52,826 bases of DNA from Rhodoblastus sp. (lineage in GTDB: Bacteria; Pseudomonadota; Alphaproteobacteria; Rhizobiales; Beijerinckiaceae): positions 1 to 52,826 of the forward strand of contig NZ_JAGRPM010000024.1 in NCBI RefSeq assembly GCF_019449565.1, written 5' to 3'. The notes beneath the pieces were generated by a model. The model made no database searches and had not been told where the DNA came from. It saw nothing but the letters and a program-made list of their open reading frames with translations. Positions 25,067 to 34,046 of the stretch are shown here, piece after piece. The position numbers and the translations under genes are program-made. Every line of letters starts with the position of its first letter. Position 1 is the first letter of the stretch.

Positions 25067-25462
25067 TCATTTCTGGGCGCTCATCAGATCGGCCGCCTTG
25101 AAATAGCTTCGCGCGTGAGCGAGGAGAACGCCGTCGGCCGGATGGTCGACAGTCTCGACGCCGGCAATATGGGCCATCATCGTCGGAGCGTGGCGGGCGA
25201 TATATTTGACGAGCGCCGTCTTGGCCACGCCGGGCCCCGCGATCAGGATCGCCTTCGATCCGCCGATGGCGTCGACGACGGCTGAAAGAAAGGCCTTGTC
25301 CTCGGGCGCATGGCCATTGCCGATGGCATTCGCTTTGTGATGGACATGAACATGTGGATCATTGGGCCTCACAGTCAGAGAGTCTACCTCATCGGCGGTG
25401 AAATGGAAAATGCGCGCTTCATGATGGTCGATCCAGACGACGCTGTGGTTATGTCCGGTCAT
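25067..25462 (-). CDS. eRF1-like/host-factor-type small protein
   Basis: A 131-residue protein. Start ATG at 25460-25462 has GAGGAG at seven bases. It begins MTGHNHSVVWIDHHEARIF, has a His-rich segment (DPHVHVHHKANAIG) and a core SKAILIAGPGVAKTALVKYI with HIAGVETVDHPADG. This pattern corresponds to the bacterial relatives of eRF1/Pelota domain 3, often labelled 'translational machinery protein'. The AGPGVAKTALV loop resembles a P-loop but lacks the GKS/T pair. Likely cytoplasmic. Context is stress-type; true role unknown. Confidence 0.8.
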   Translation of the reverse strand: MTGHNHSVVWIDHHEARIFHFTADEVDSLTVRPNDPHVHVHHKANAIGNGHAPEDKAFLSAVVDAIGGSKAILIAGPGVAKTALVKYIARHAPTMMAHIAGVETVDHPADGVLLAHARSYFKAADLMSAQK

Positions 25463-25682
25463 GTCCAGGCTCCTCTCGTGCAGGGTCCGGCAAAGGGCGG
25501 CGGGCATGGGCGCGCCTCCCAGATCGTCGACTGTTCAGCCATGACCGTGATGCTGGCGGTGATGACGTTAGGCCTTGTTATTCGGCCAAGAATTTTGCGC
25601 TTTGAGAGAGCCCGCGCCATTGCTGGCGCAGGCTTGCCGACGTGTCGCGAGCGGCTCACGCGCGCCGTGACCCTTGGTTTAA

Positions 25683-25907
25683 TCAGCCCATCAAAATGCG
25701 GGCATTGGCGCGCGGCGGCTCTCGATAGGCGGAGAACCTGACGTCGATGGAGAGGGGCGCCGACTCGTGTTGGCGCGCGATGTCGTCAACCCGGCCGGCG
25801 ATGTCCCCGAGCGTTGGGTGATCTCGAAGGTCGACCAAAAAGGACGTATCGGCAAAGACGATTCTCAGGAGCGGTTCGCCCGCCATCGCATCATGATGTA
25901 AACGCAT
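25683..25907 (-). CDS. Small hypothetical protein, 74 residues
   Basis: ATG at 25905-25907 is preceded by GGGAGAAGACC, a good ribosome site. The core is LLRIVFADTSFLVDLRDHPTL through GRVDDIARQHESAPLSIDV, a beta-alpha-beta pattern of a small ubiquitin-like or ferredoxin-like fold by eye. Similar short proteins occur beside stress genes in Hyphomicrobiales, as far as I recall; no function known. Same strand as the gene at 25067, 220 bases apart; that gap holds nothing I can support. Confidence 0.65.
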   Translation of the reverse strand: MRLHHDAMAGEPLLRIVFADTSFLVDLRDHPTLGDIAGRVDDIARQHESAPLSIDVRFSAYREPPRANARILMG

Positions 25908-26028
25908 GGTCTTCTCCCGGGTTCCTCAATTAACGCGCGCTTGCGGCCCTATAGATCGCGGCGGCGGCCGCGCCGGCAGCATCGGAATTTACCCATAGGC
26001 GCGCGCTGATCGAGAGGGCCGCTCGCGT

Positions 26029-26391
26029 TCAGGACGCCTCGGCCGCGAGCGCCGACTTGATCGCGACCAACAGATCAAATTCGAAATAGGGCTTTTGCAG
26101 CAGGGTCGCCTCTGGCTTGAGCCGTCTGACTTTGGAGACGTCGCCGCTGACGAAGATATGTGGAATGCGAAATTCGCGTTCGATCGCGTCGACGGCGCCA
26201 ATTCCGCTGCCCTCCTGCAATTGCGCATCGACGATCATCAGGTCGGGCCGGAGGCGGCGCGCCGAAGCCACGCTGCCCCTCTCGCCGGTTTCGATGCCGC
26301 AGACTTCGTGACCGATGGCTTCGATCATTTCGGCGAGCAGGTCGGCGATGAGCCAGTTGTCTTCCACGATCAATACGCGGAGCTTGTTCAT
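26029..26391 (-). CDS. Single-domain response regulator
   Basis: A 120-residue stand-alone receiver. Acidic residues are in VLIVEDNWLIADLL, the phospho-acceptor Asp is in DLMIVDAQLQEGSG near 55, the Ser/Thr switch is in HIFVSGDVS, and the Lys is in LLQKPYFEFDL near 100. No output domain follows, as in CheY-like phosphate shuttles. Start ATG at 26389-26391; an in-frame ATG 12 bases upstream is also possible. It is divergent from the giant CheB-CheR-kinase gene, with 186 bases between. The kinase domain of that protein is the natural candidate phosphodonor, as inference. Confidence 0.92.
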   Translation of the reverse strand: MNKLRVLIVEDNWLIADLLAEMIEAIGHEVCGIETGERGSVASARRLRPDLMIVDAQLQEGSGIGAVDAIEREFRIPHIFVSGDVSKVRRLKPEATLLQKPYFEFDLLVAIKSALAAEAS

Positions 26392-26454
26392 GGGCGATTC
26401 CATCGAATGCCGCGCTTTGCTGCGCGCCCTATCCGCAACATAGGCTCCCTCACT

Positions 26455-26472
26455 CGACTCGGCGAAGAGTCG
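26455..26472. promoter_or_regulatory. Dyad with two GANTC sites between divergent signalling genes
   Basis: CGACTC, six bases, GAGTCG. Each arm includes one GANTC sequence (26456-26460 and 26467-26471), so both could be methylated by CcrM. It lies 63 bases upstream of the receiver gene and 106 upstream of the giant gene. Confidence 0.4.
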
Positions 26473-26577
26473 GAAACTACTCATGCGTCCCGCGACAAAA
26501 AACCGCCTTCGGCGATGAATTAAGTGATAGCATCGAGGCGCCCTGGCTACGCAGGCGATCTTCCCGGAAGGCTTCGC

Positions 26578-29500
26578 ATGCGAAAAGTTCAACTGCGCCC
26601 CGTTATAGAAGCGGGTGCGCCCTCCCCCGCGCCGCTCCTGCCCGACCAGCCGCCGCCCGCGCCCGAGGCGGCTGCGTTTCCCGTCGTGGCGGTCGGCGCT
26701 TCCGCCGGCGGGCTGGACGCTTGCCGGATGGTGCTGGACGCGCTGCCTCCCGACCCCGACCTGACCATCATCCTGGTCCAGCACCTCGATCCCACCCATG
26801 CGAGCATGCTGGTCGAACTTCTGGCCGGGCACACCTCGATGAAAGTCTGCCAGGCGACGGAGGGCATGCCGGTCGAGCGCGGCCATCTCTATGTCATTCC
26901 GCCGGGCGCCTATCTCGCCGTCAAGGCGGGCGTCCTGCGCCTGACCCAGCCGCGTGAGCGTCACGGCGCGCGGCTGCCCTTCGATTTCCTGCTGCACGCC
27001 CTTGCCGAGGAGTTCGGCCCCCGCGCCGTCTGCGTCATTCTGTCCGGCACCGGCGCCGACGGCAGCGCAGGGCTGAAGGCGGTCAAGGAAAAAGGCGGCC
27101 TGGTCATCGCGCAGGACCCGGAACAAGCCGGATATGACGGCATGCCCCGCAGCGCGATCCTGACGGGGGCGGTGGATCTGGTGCTTTTGGCGGCGAAAAT
27201 CCCGCAGGCGATCCTCAGCCCCGGCGAACGCGCGCGCGCGGCGGAAGCTCCGCCCGCGCCCGAGCCGGATTGGCTCGCCCGGATCATCGAGCTGCTTCGG
27301 ACCAAGACCGCCCATGATTTCCGGCTGTACAAGCCGGGGACCTTGCAGCGGCGGATCGAGCGGCGCATGGCGATCGAAACCGACGACATGGGTCATTATC
27401 TGCAAATCCTGCGCGACGATCCCGTGAAACTCGACCTCCTGGCCAAGGATCTGCTCATCAACGTCACGCAATTTTTCCGCGATCCGAAGGCGTTCGACTT
27501 TCTCGCCAAGAACGTCATTCCCCCGATGGTGAGCGATCAGCCGGCGGGTCAGCCGCTGCGGATCTGGATCGTGGGATGCAGCACGGGAGAGGAAACCTAT
27601 TCCCTCGCCATTCTGTTCCGCGAGGCGGTCGCGGCCGCCGGCAAGGCCGTCAAGCTTCAGATCTTCGCCTCGGATATCGACGCCGACGCCGTGACACAGG
27701 CCCGCGACGGGCTCTATCCGCTGTCGATCGCGTCCGACGTCGCGGCGGACCGGCTGGCCCGCTTTTTCGTCAAGGAGGAGCGCGGCTACAGAATCAACTC
27801 GGACCTGCGCGCGGACGTCGTCTTCACGGCGCAGGACGTGCTCGCCGACCCGCCATTTTCGCGCATCGATTTCCTGTCCTGCCGCAATCTTCTGATCTAT
27901 CTGAGCCCGGAGGCGCAGGCAAAAGTCATCGCCCCGTTTCATTTCGCGCTGCGGCAGGGCGGCGTGCTGTTGCTGGGCGGCGCGGAAACGGTCGGCGACA
28001 CTCACGGCCGCTTCACCACGATCTCCAGATCGGATCGCATCTACCGCCATGCCGCCCGCGGCCGTCCGGGGGAATTCGAATTCCCCGGCGGCCAGGGCCC
28101 CCGCGTCCCGGCGCGGCCGGGCCCGGGGTCGACGCCGACGCGCCAAAGCCGCCTGGCCGAACTTTGCCACAGCCTGGTGCTGGAAAATTACGCTCCCGCC
28201 GCCGTGCTGATCGATCGCAAGAACGAATGCCTTTTTTCGGTTGGCCCGACGGATCGCTATCTGACGGTCGCGCCGGGGCAGCCAACCCACGACCTGCTGC
28301 TCATGGCCCGCAAGGGTTTCGCCGCCAAGCTCAGATCAACAATCCAGCGAGCCTTTCAGGACAATGCGCCCATCACGACGCGCGGCTGCCGCATCGAGCG
28401 CGATGGCGAGACGCTCTGCTTCAGCCTGTCCGCCCGTCCGGTTTCAAGCGAAGGCGAGGAACTGGCCCTGATCTGCTTTCTCGACGAGGCGAAGCAGGAG
28501 CGCCGCAATGGCCGCGCCGTCGCGCCGGGAGAGGCTTCGCGAGCGGCCGAACTCGAGCAAGAGCTTGAGGCGACGCGAACCGAATTGCAGGGCGCCATCC
28601 GCAATCTGGAGATCGTCGGCGAAGAGCACAAGGCGATCAACCAGGAGGCCTTGTCCGTCAATGAGGAATTCCAGTCAGCCAATGAGGAGCTGCTGACTTC
28701 GAAGGAGGAATTGCAATCGCTCAACGAGGAGCTGACCGCTCTCAACAACCAGCTCCAGGAAACGCTGGACCGGCAGCGGACCACCTCCGACGATTTGCAG
28801 AATGTGCTTTACAGCACAGATGTCGCGACGATCTTTCTCGACGTGAATTTGAAGATCCGTCTGTTCACGCCAGCCGCCAAAACCCTGTTCAACCTCATTC
28901 CCGGCGATGTCGGGCGGCCTCTGGCGGACCTCGCCTCGCTTGCGGCCGACACCGCGCTGCTGCCCGACGCGCGCGCGGTGCTGGCGAAAAACGCGCCGGT
29001 CGAGCGCCAGATCGAGATGCGCGGCGCCACTTGGCACATGCGCCGCATCCTGCCGTACCGGACGCAGGACGGCGGCGTGGAAGGCGTGGTCATCACCTTC
29101 GCCGACATTACCGAGCGCAAGAGCGTCAACGACGCGCTCGAGGTCGCCAGGAAGCGGGCGGAAATGGCGGATGCGGCGAAGTCACGTTTTCTCGCCGCCG
29201 CCAGTCATGACCTGCGCCAGCCGCTGCAAACGCTGGCCCTGCTTCAAGGATTGCTGGCGCGCGCGGTGGAAGGCGAGCGGGAGCGCAAACTGGTCGCGCG
29301 GATCGGCGAAACGCTCGGCGCCATGACCGGCATGCTCAACGCCCTGCTCGACATCAACCAGATCGAGTCCGGGACGGTCCGTGCCGAGATCAGCGCCTTT
29401 CCGGTCAATGACGTACTCGGGAAGCTGCGCGACGAGCTGGCCTATCAGGCGGAGGCGAAAGGCCTCAAGCTGCGCATGGTTCCTTGCAGCCTGTCGATCT

Positions 29501-30930
29501 ACAGCGACCCCCGCATTCTCGAACAGATGATCCGGAACCTGCTCTCGAACGCGCTCAAATATACCAAGCGCGGCAAGATTCTGCTCGGCTGCCGCCGCCG
29601 CGCCGGCGCGTTATCGATCGAGGTCTGGGACACCGGGATCGGCATCCCCGAGGCCGAGATCCACGCGATTTTCGAGGAATATCATCAGGTCGGCAATGAG
29701 GCCCGCGAGCGCAGCCTGGGTCTTGGCCTTGGCCTCGCCATCGTCCGGCGTCTTGGCAACCTGCTCGGCCATCGCGTGCGCGCGCGCTCCCGCCATGGCG
29801 ACGGCTCGGTCTTCGCCATCGAGGTCGCGCTGTCCGAAGGCGCCTTAGCGGCCGGGTCCGGGGAGCGCCGCAAGAAGGCCGCGTCCACGAACGCGGCGCC
29901 GATCACACGCAAGGGCGCCATTCTGGTCATTGAGGACGATCCGCAATTGCGCGACTTGCTGGCGCAATTCCTCCGCGAAGAAGGTCATCGCGTCGCGCGC
30001 GCCTATGATGGCGGCGAGGCGATGCAGTTGATCGAGCGCGAGGATTTTCGGCCCGACGCGATCCTGGCGGATTTCAATCTGCCGAACGACATGAACGGCC
30101 TCGAAGTCACGGCCAAGGTGCGCGAAAGGCTTCATCGCGACGTGCCCGTCATCATCCTGACCGGCGACATCTCGACCAAGACCCTGAGCGCCATAGCGAG
30201 CGCCGATTGCGCGCAGCTCAACAAGCCGGTGAAACTGGACGACGTGACACAGGCCGTTCAACGCGCCCTTGCGCCGAGGGCTCAGCACGCACGGCCCAGC
30301 CCGCCGATAGACACGGCCGCGCCGCCGGGACCGCCTGTGATTTACGTCGTCGACGACCACGATTCCATTCGCGCCGCGCTGCGCAGCGTGCTTGAGGACG
30401 ACGGCCGGACCGTCGAGGATTTCGCCAGCTGCGAGGCCTTTCTGGACGCCTATCGCCCGGGCCGCGAAGCCTGCCTGCTGATTGACGCCAACCTGCCCGG
30501 AATGAACGGGCTCGAATTGCTGCAGCGCCTCGCCAAAGACGGCCATCGCCTGCCGTCGGTAATGATCACCGGCGAAGCCGACGTCGCGATGGCGGTGGAG
30601 GCGATGAAGGCCGGCGCCTCAGACTTCCTCGAAAAGCCGGTGGGCCGCGACGAATTGCTCGCCTGCGTGGGGCGGGCGTTGGACCATTCGCAGGATGCAA
30701 GCAAGCTGACGGAATGGCGCGAGAGCGCCGCGCGCCATATGGCCGGGCTCACGCAGCGGCAAAAGCAGATCATGGAGATGGTTCTCGCCGGCTGCCCGAG
30801 CAAGAACATCGCGGCCGATCTCGGCATCAGCCAGCGCACCGTCGAAAATCATCGCGCCGCGATCATGAAGCGCACCGGCGTGAAGTCGCTTCCTGCGCTG
30901 GCGCGCCTCGCTATCGCCGCTACCGGCTGA
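26578..30930 (+). CDS. CheB-CheR-PAS-histidine kinase-REC-REC-LuxR fusion protein
   Basis: A 1450-residue soluble signalling protein. Domains in order: CheB methylesterase (about 35-215; Ser in VVAVGASAGGLDA, His in LVQHLDP, Asp in GTGADGSAG), CheR methyltransferase (243-490; PGTLQRRIERRM, NVTQFFRDP, SAM loop GCSTGEETYSLA, CRNLLIYL), coiled coil (655-740; NEEFQSANEELLTSKEELQ), PAS (740-850), kinase with His near 876 in AASHDLRQPLQ and ATP boxes NLLSNALKYTK, DTGIGIP, LGLGLAIV, receiver 1 (1113-1230, Asp in ILADFNLP), receiver 2 (1255-1370, Asp in LLIDANLPGMNG), and a FixJ/LuxR helix-turn-helix (1390-1450; LTQRQKQIMEMV, SQRTVENHRAAIMKRTGVKS). All catalytic motifs look intact. Start ATG 26578 has GGAAGG upstream; GTG at 26524 is weaker. 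The DNA-binding end makes it a self-contained route from input to transcription. Confidence 0.93.
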   Translation: MRKVQLRPVIEAGAPSPAPLLPDQPPPAPEAAAFPVVAVGASAGGLDACRMVLDALPPDPDLTIILVQHLDPTHASMLVELLAGHTSMKVCQATEGMPVERGHLYVIPPGAYLAVKAGVLRLTQPRERHGARLPFDFLLHALAEEFGPRAVCVILSGTGADGSAGLKAVKEKGGLVIAQDPEQAGYDGMPRSAILTGAVDLVLLAAKIPQAILSPGERARAAEAPPAPEPDWLARIIELLRTKTAHDFRLYKPGTLQRRIERRMAIETDDMGHYLQILRDDPVKLDLLAKDLLINVTQFFRDPKAFDFLAKNVIPPMVSDQPAGQPLRIWIVGCSTGEETYSLAILFREAVAAAGKAVKLQIFASDIDADAVTQARDGLYPLSIASDVAADRLARFFVKEERGYRINSDLRADVVFTAQDVLADPPFSRIDFLSCRNLLIYLSPEAQAKVIAPFHFALRQGGVLLLGGAETVGDTHGRFTTISRSDRIYRHAARGRPGEFEFPGGQGPRVPARPGPGSTPTRQSRLAELCHSLVLENYAPAAVLIDRKNECLFSVGPTDRYLTVAPGQPTHDLLLMARKGFAAKLRSTIQRAFQDNAPITTRGCRIERDGETLCFSLSARPVSSEGEELALICFLDEAKQERRNGRAVAPGEASRAAELEQELEATRTELQGAIRNLEIVGEEHKAINQEALSVNEEFQSANEELLTSKEELQSLNEELTALNNQLQETLDRQRTTSDDLQNVLYSTDVATIFLDVNLKIRLFTPAAKTLFNLIPGDVGRPLADLASLAADTALLPDARAVLAKNAPVERQIEMRGATWHMRRILPYRTQDGGVEGVVITFADITERKSVNDALEVARKRAEMADAAKSRFLAAASHDLRQPLQTLALLQGLLARAVEGERERKLVARIGETLGAMTGMLNALLDINQIESGTVRAEISAFPVNDVLGKLRDELAYQAEAKGLKLRMVPCSLSIYSDPRILEQMIRNLLSNALKYTKRGKILLGCRRRAGALSIEVWDTGIGIPEAEIHAIFEEYHQVGNEARERSLGLGLGLAIVRRLGNLLGHRVRARSRHGDGSVFAIEVALSEGALAAGSGERRKKAASTNAAPITRKGAILVIEDDPQLRDLLAQFLREEGHRVARAYDGGEAMQLIEREDFRPDAILADFNLPNDMNGLEVTAKVRERLHRDVPVIILTGDISTKTLSAIASADCAQLNKPVKLDDVTQAVQRALAPRAQHARPSPPIDTAAPPGPPVIYVVDDHDSIRAALRSVLEDDGRTVEDFASCEAFLDAYRPGREACLLIDANLPGMNGLELLQRLAKDGHRLPSVMITGEADVAMAVEAMKAGASDFLEKPVGRDELLACVGRALDHSQDASKLTEWRESAARHMAGLTQRQKQIMEMVLAGCPSKNIAADLGISQRTVENHRAAIMKRTGVKSLPALARLAIAATG

Positions 30931-30949
30931 TCGCGGCCGTCGCAATGAA

Positions 30950-31393
30950 TTAGCGATAGCGCCGCTGTTCAGCCTTGGATTCCGCCTTGCGCCCCTTGCG
31001 CGCGGCGTAGCGGGCGTCGCGTTCGGCTTTCTTTTCGCTTTCGAGCAAAGCTTTGGCCTGAACCGCCGCTTCCTCCTCAAGCTCTCGCCGCGCGGCGTCG
31101 ACGGCGCTCTCCGCCTTTCGCGCCTCTTCTTCGGCTTTCAAACGAGCCTGCGCCGCCGCATCTTTTTCGGCTTGCTGACGGGCCAGTTCCTCGGCCTTGG
31201 CGCGCAAACGGGCGTCCCGTTCGGCAGCGCGGGCCTCGCGCGCCGCAGCGATTTCCCGGCGCTGCGCCTCGCGAGCGATCACGGCGGGATCGTCGGCGGC
31301 AGGCCTTGCCTTGAATTTTTCCAGCAAAGCCTTCTTGGCTTCAGCCGTCGATTTCTGTCTGTCCTGAAAGCTCGCGCCTTTGAAAGCCGGCAT
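30950..31393 (-). CDS. DUF6481 coiled-coil protein
   Basis: A 147-residue highly charged protein. The N-terminus MPAFKGASFQDRQKSTAEAK is the family signature; the rest is a continuous Ala/Glu/Arg/Lys helix (RDARLRAKAEELARQQAEKD) ending in a basic RRYR tail, predicted coiled coil throughout. The ATG at 31393 with AGGA at six bases is preferred over the ATG at 31399. No enzyme motif. Convergent with the giant signalling gene, 19 bases apart. Function unknown. Confidence 0.82.
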   Translation of the reverse strand: MPAFKGASFQDRQKSTAEAKKALLEKFKARPAADDPAVIAREAQRREIAAAREARAAERDARLRAKAEELARQQAEKDAAAQARLKAEEEARKAESAVDAARRELEEEAAVQAKALLESEKKAERDARYAARKGRKAESKAEQRRYR

Positions 31394-31534
31394 TCTCATC
31401 CTGTTCTGATCGAGATTGGGAATGCAACCTGTATGCGTCGCGGTTCGAGACGTCAATTTTTTCCGCGTCGTCGACCATTACGAACGAGCCGAGCCTCGAC
31501 CGTTGAAAGACCGGAGGGAGAGACGCTTTCGGCC

Positions 31535-32236
31535 TTAATCGACCGGAAGGCCGGCGCGCGCGGAAAGCAGGCGGCGCGTTTTGGCGTTGAGATCGCCCGT
31601 CACGGGAAGGTGATTGTCGCGCTGGAAGGCTTCGACCGCCTTGCGCGTCGCGACGCCATAATCGCCATCGGGCTTCACAGGCGCGCCGAGCTTCCGCAGC
31701 GCGCGCTGCGCCGCCGTTACGCTCCTGTCCGAAGCTTCGGGCGTCGCGACGCCATTGCCTGCGATCAGCGCGCCGATCGGGTCGCGTGTCTTCTTGACCG
31801 GCGCTGTGGCGGCCGGGCTGGCGGGCGCGCTGGCGGGCTCGTCATCGACCGCGGGCGGCGAAAACGCGGCGCCCTGGGCGGGATTGACCGGCTGCAGGGG
31901 CGCGCTCGGAATCCGCTCCGTCAGCAGGGCGTCGATCGAAGACGGACGGACGGGCGGCCTCGGCGGCTTTGGCTGCTCGATCTTTACCGTCGAGCCGAAC
32001 AGAGGCGCGGGATGGCGACCATGCTGGAGGAACATGGCGTTGACGGCGATGCCGCCCAAAAGAACGCAGAGCAGCCCCGCGCCGAGCGCCGGCGTGCGAT
32101 AGCGCCACAAGGCGGCGAGCCGCGACGGACGCGCCCCGGCGGCGGCCTTTTGCCCCTTGCCGGTTTTGCGGGCGCTGGGCCGGCGCGGTTCAAGGGCGAC
32201 GAAATCGAAATCGGAAGCGGCGGCGATTTCACGCAA
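31535..32236 (-). CDS. Membrane-anchored peptidoglycan-binding protein
   Basis: A 233-residue protein with a short cytoplasmic N-terminus, one transmembrane segment near 51-68 (ALGAGLLCVLLGGIAVNAMF), a Pro-rich periplasmic linker, and a C-terminal PG_binding_1 domain (SVTAAQRALRKLGAPVKPDG then GVATRKAVEAFQRDNHLPVTG). The start is TTG at 32234-32236, overlapping the last eight bases of the kinase gene, so translation is coupled. It would tether the envelope to the kinase's operon: a link between cell-wall state and a PleC/DivJ-like kinase is a reasonable inference. Confidence 0.88.
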   Translation of the reverse strand: MREIAAASDFDFVALEPRRPSARKTGKGQKAAAGARPSRLAALWRYRTPALGAGLLCVLLGGIAVNAMFLQHGRHPAPLFGSTVKIEQPKPPRPPVRPSSIDALLTERIPSAPLQPVNPAQGAAFSPPAVDDEPASAPASPAATAPVKKTRDPIGALIAGNGVATPEASDRSVTAAQRALRKLGAPVKPDGDYGVATRKAVEAFQRDNHLPVTGDLNAKTRRLLSARAGLPVD

Positions 32237-34046
32237 TTTTCTTCACCGTATCGTTAGGGCGTGCGGCGTCGGACGCCGCGAGCGGGCGACCGCGCCGCGC
32301 CAGGGTTTCAATCTTCACATAATTTCCGGCTTGTTTGCGTCCCTCGCGGCAATCGAATGGCAGCCGCACGGTGACGCAGGCCCCTTCCGTGGGCGCGCTC
32401 TCGAAGGTCATGGACCCGCCATGCAATCCGACAAGGCCGCGCACGATGGACAGGCCGAGCCCGGCGCCCTCATAAGGACGGTCATAGGTCGACTTGGCCT
32501 GGAAAAAGGGATCGCCGAGGCGGTCAAGATCGGCCTGGGTCACGCCGATGCCGGTGTCAGACACGGCGATCTCGACAAAGGCGCCGTCGGCGCGGACCTG
32601 AACCGCGACGCTGCCGCCCTCCTGCGTGAATTTGATCGCATTCGACAGCAGGTTGAGCAAGATCTGCTTGCAGGCGCGCTTGTCCGCGACGATCTCGCCG
32701 ATCTGCGGCAGGCAGGAGCGGGTAAGCGCGATCTTCTTTTCCTCCGCCTTCAGCTTCACGACGTCGCAGCAAAAATCGATCAGGCCGGGGATGTCGAAAT
32801 GTTCCGGCTCGATCTCGAAATTGCCGGTCTCGATCTTCGACACGTCCAGAATGGTATTGACTAGGCTCAGGAGATGCTGGCCGGACTGATGGATGATGCC
32901 GGCATATTCGCGCTGGCGCGCCGGGTCCTTCGGCGCCATCGCCGGATTGTTCAGCATTTCCGAAAAGCCGATGATGGCGTTCAGGGGCGTGCGCAATTCG
33001 TGGCTGACATTGGCGAGGAAACGCTCCCGCCAGGCGTTGGCCAGCTCGCTCTCATGGCGCGCTTCCTGCGCCAGAGCATGGGCTTCCTTCATCGGCGTGA
33101 CATCGCGCAGGATCGCCATGACGGCGCCCTCGGCGGCGCGCGAGCGATGTGCGCGCATATCGACCCAGATGTAGCGGGGCGCGGCGTGCTCATCCTCCTG
33201 CCCGGCTTCGTGTTCGACCCGCAAGCGGAACTCAGCCTGAGAAATCTGATCGCCGAGCCGACCTTCGGAAACGGCCTTCAGGAAGGCCGGGCGGTCGGCG
33301 ACGAGAACGCGCTCGAACAGGCCCCGGCCGAGAAGATCGCTGCGCGCGGGGCGGAAGGCGTTGGCGGGATTGGTGATGAAATCGACGACGGCTCCGGTGC
33401 GGTCGAGCTGGACCACGAGATCGCCGACGGTTTCGGTCAATTCCCGATAGGCCGCGATGCTGGCGCGGGCGTTACGGTCGCGCATCTCGCCCATGCGCGC
33501 GCTCCAGGCGGCGAGAAGCCCGCCATACATCATGGCGGAGACGACCGTCGCGAGGTCGACATAGGCGCCGCTTTCGCCATGGGGCGAGAGCACGCCGAGA
33601 TAATTGGCTGCGATCATCGCCAGCATGACGGCGAGCGAAGCGACCGCGCCCGCATTGGCGAAGCGCGGCATATCGCCCAGCGCCGCCTCGAGCGGGCCGA
33701 GCAGGAAACACGCGACCGCCCCGATCGTGATCGCGCCATTGGCGAGCGTCAACACGACGCCGAGCAGCAAGGTCGCGCCGACGCAGATCGCCTGCGCGAT
33801 GTCGAAACGGCCATAGCGATGCAGGGCGTAGACGCCGACCAGCGGCGCCAGCAGGAAGGCGAAAGCGACCACATCCCAGCTGCTCGGAGCGCCGCGGACC
33901 ATCAGGAACACGGGCGCAAGAGCCATGAAGGGCATGGTGAGGGCCAGGCGCAATGAAATGAAATGATTGCGGCGCCAGCGCTCGAATTCGCCAAGCTGCG
34001 CGGCGGAAGCCGCCAACGCAGGCCTTTGCACATTACCGTGCGACAT
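32229..34046 (-). CDS. PAS sensor histidine kinase, PleC/DivJ-like
   Basis: A 605-residue membrane kinase. The N-terminal 190 residues contain about six hydrophobic segments in two clusters; a PAS domain follows around 200-325 (ELTETVGDLVVQLDRTG, GAVMAILRDVT). The phospho-acceptor His lies in ERFLANVSHELRTPLNAI near 348, the form shared by PleC, DivJ and PdhS kinases of alphaproteobacteria. ATP boxes: NLLSNAIKFTQEG, VSDTGIGV, GAGLGLSIVRGLVGLHGG. Length and topology resemble DivJ. The partner would be DivK, not encoded in this window. It is translationally coupled to the peptidoglycan-binding gene. Cell-cycle function is inference from family. Confidence 0.9.
   Translation of the reverse strand: MSHGNVQRPALAASAAQLGEFERWRRNHFISLRLALTMPFMALAPVFLMVRGAPSSWDVVAFAFLLAPLVGVYALHRYGRFDIAQAICVGATLLLGVVLTLANGAITIGAVACFLLGPLEAALGDMPRFANAGAVASLAVMLAMIAANYLGVLSPHGESGAYVDLATVVSAMMYGGLLAAWSARMGEMRDRNARASIAAYRELTETVGDLVVQLDRTGAVVDFITNPANAFRPARSDLLGRGLFERVLVADRPAFLKAVSEGRLGDQISQAEFRLRVEHEAGQEDEHAAPRYIWVDMRAHRSRAAEGAVMAILRDVTPMKEAHALAQEARHESELANAWRERFLANVSHELRTPLNAIIGFSEMLNNPAMAPKDPARQREYAGIIHQSGQHLLSLVNTILDVSKIETGNFEIEPEHFDIPGLIDFCCDVVKLKAEEKKIALTRSCLPQIGEIVADKRACKQILLNLLSNAIKFTQEGGSVAVQVRADGAFVEIAVSDTGIGVTQADLDRLGDPFFQAKSTYDRPYEGAGLGLSIVRGLVGLHGGSMTFESAPTEGACVTVRLPFDCREGRKQAGNYVKIETLARRGRPLAASDAARPNDTVKKIA

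Noticed and set aside
25365..25420. P-loop NTPase in the eRF1-like protein
   Set aside because: The GPGVAKT loop lacks the GKS/T pair and the protein is too short for an NTPase domain.
26392..28290. Leftward extension of the lone receiver frame
   Set aside because: Antisense to the CheB/CheR coding region; the receiver starts cleanly at 26391.
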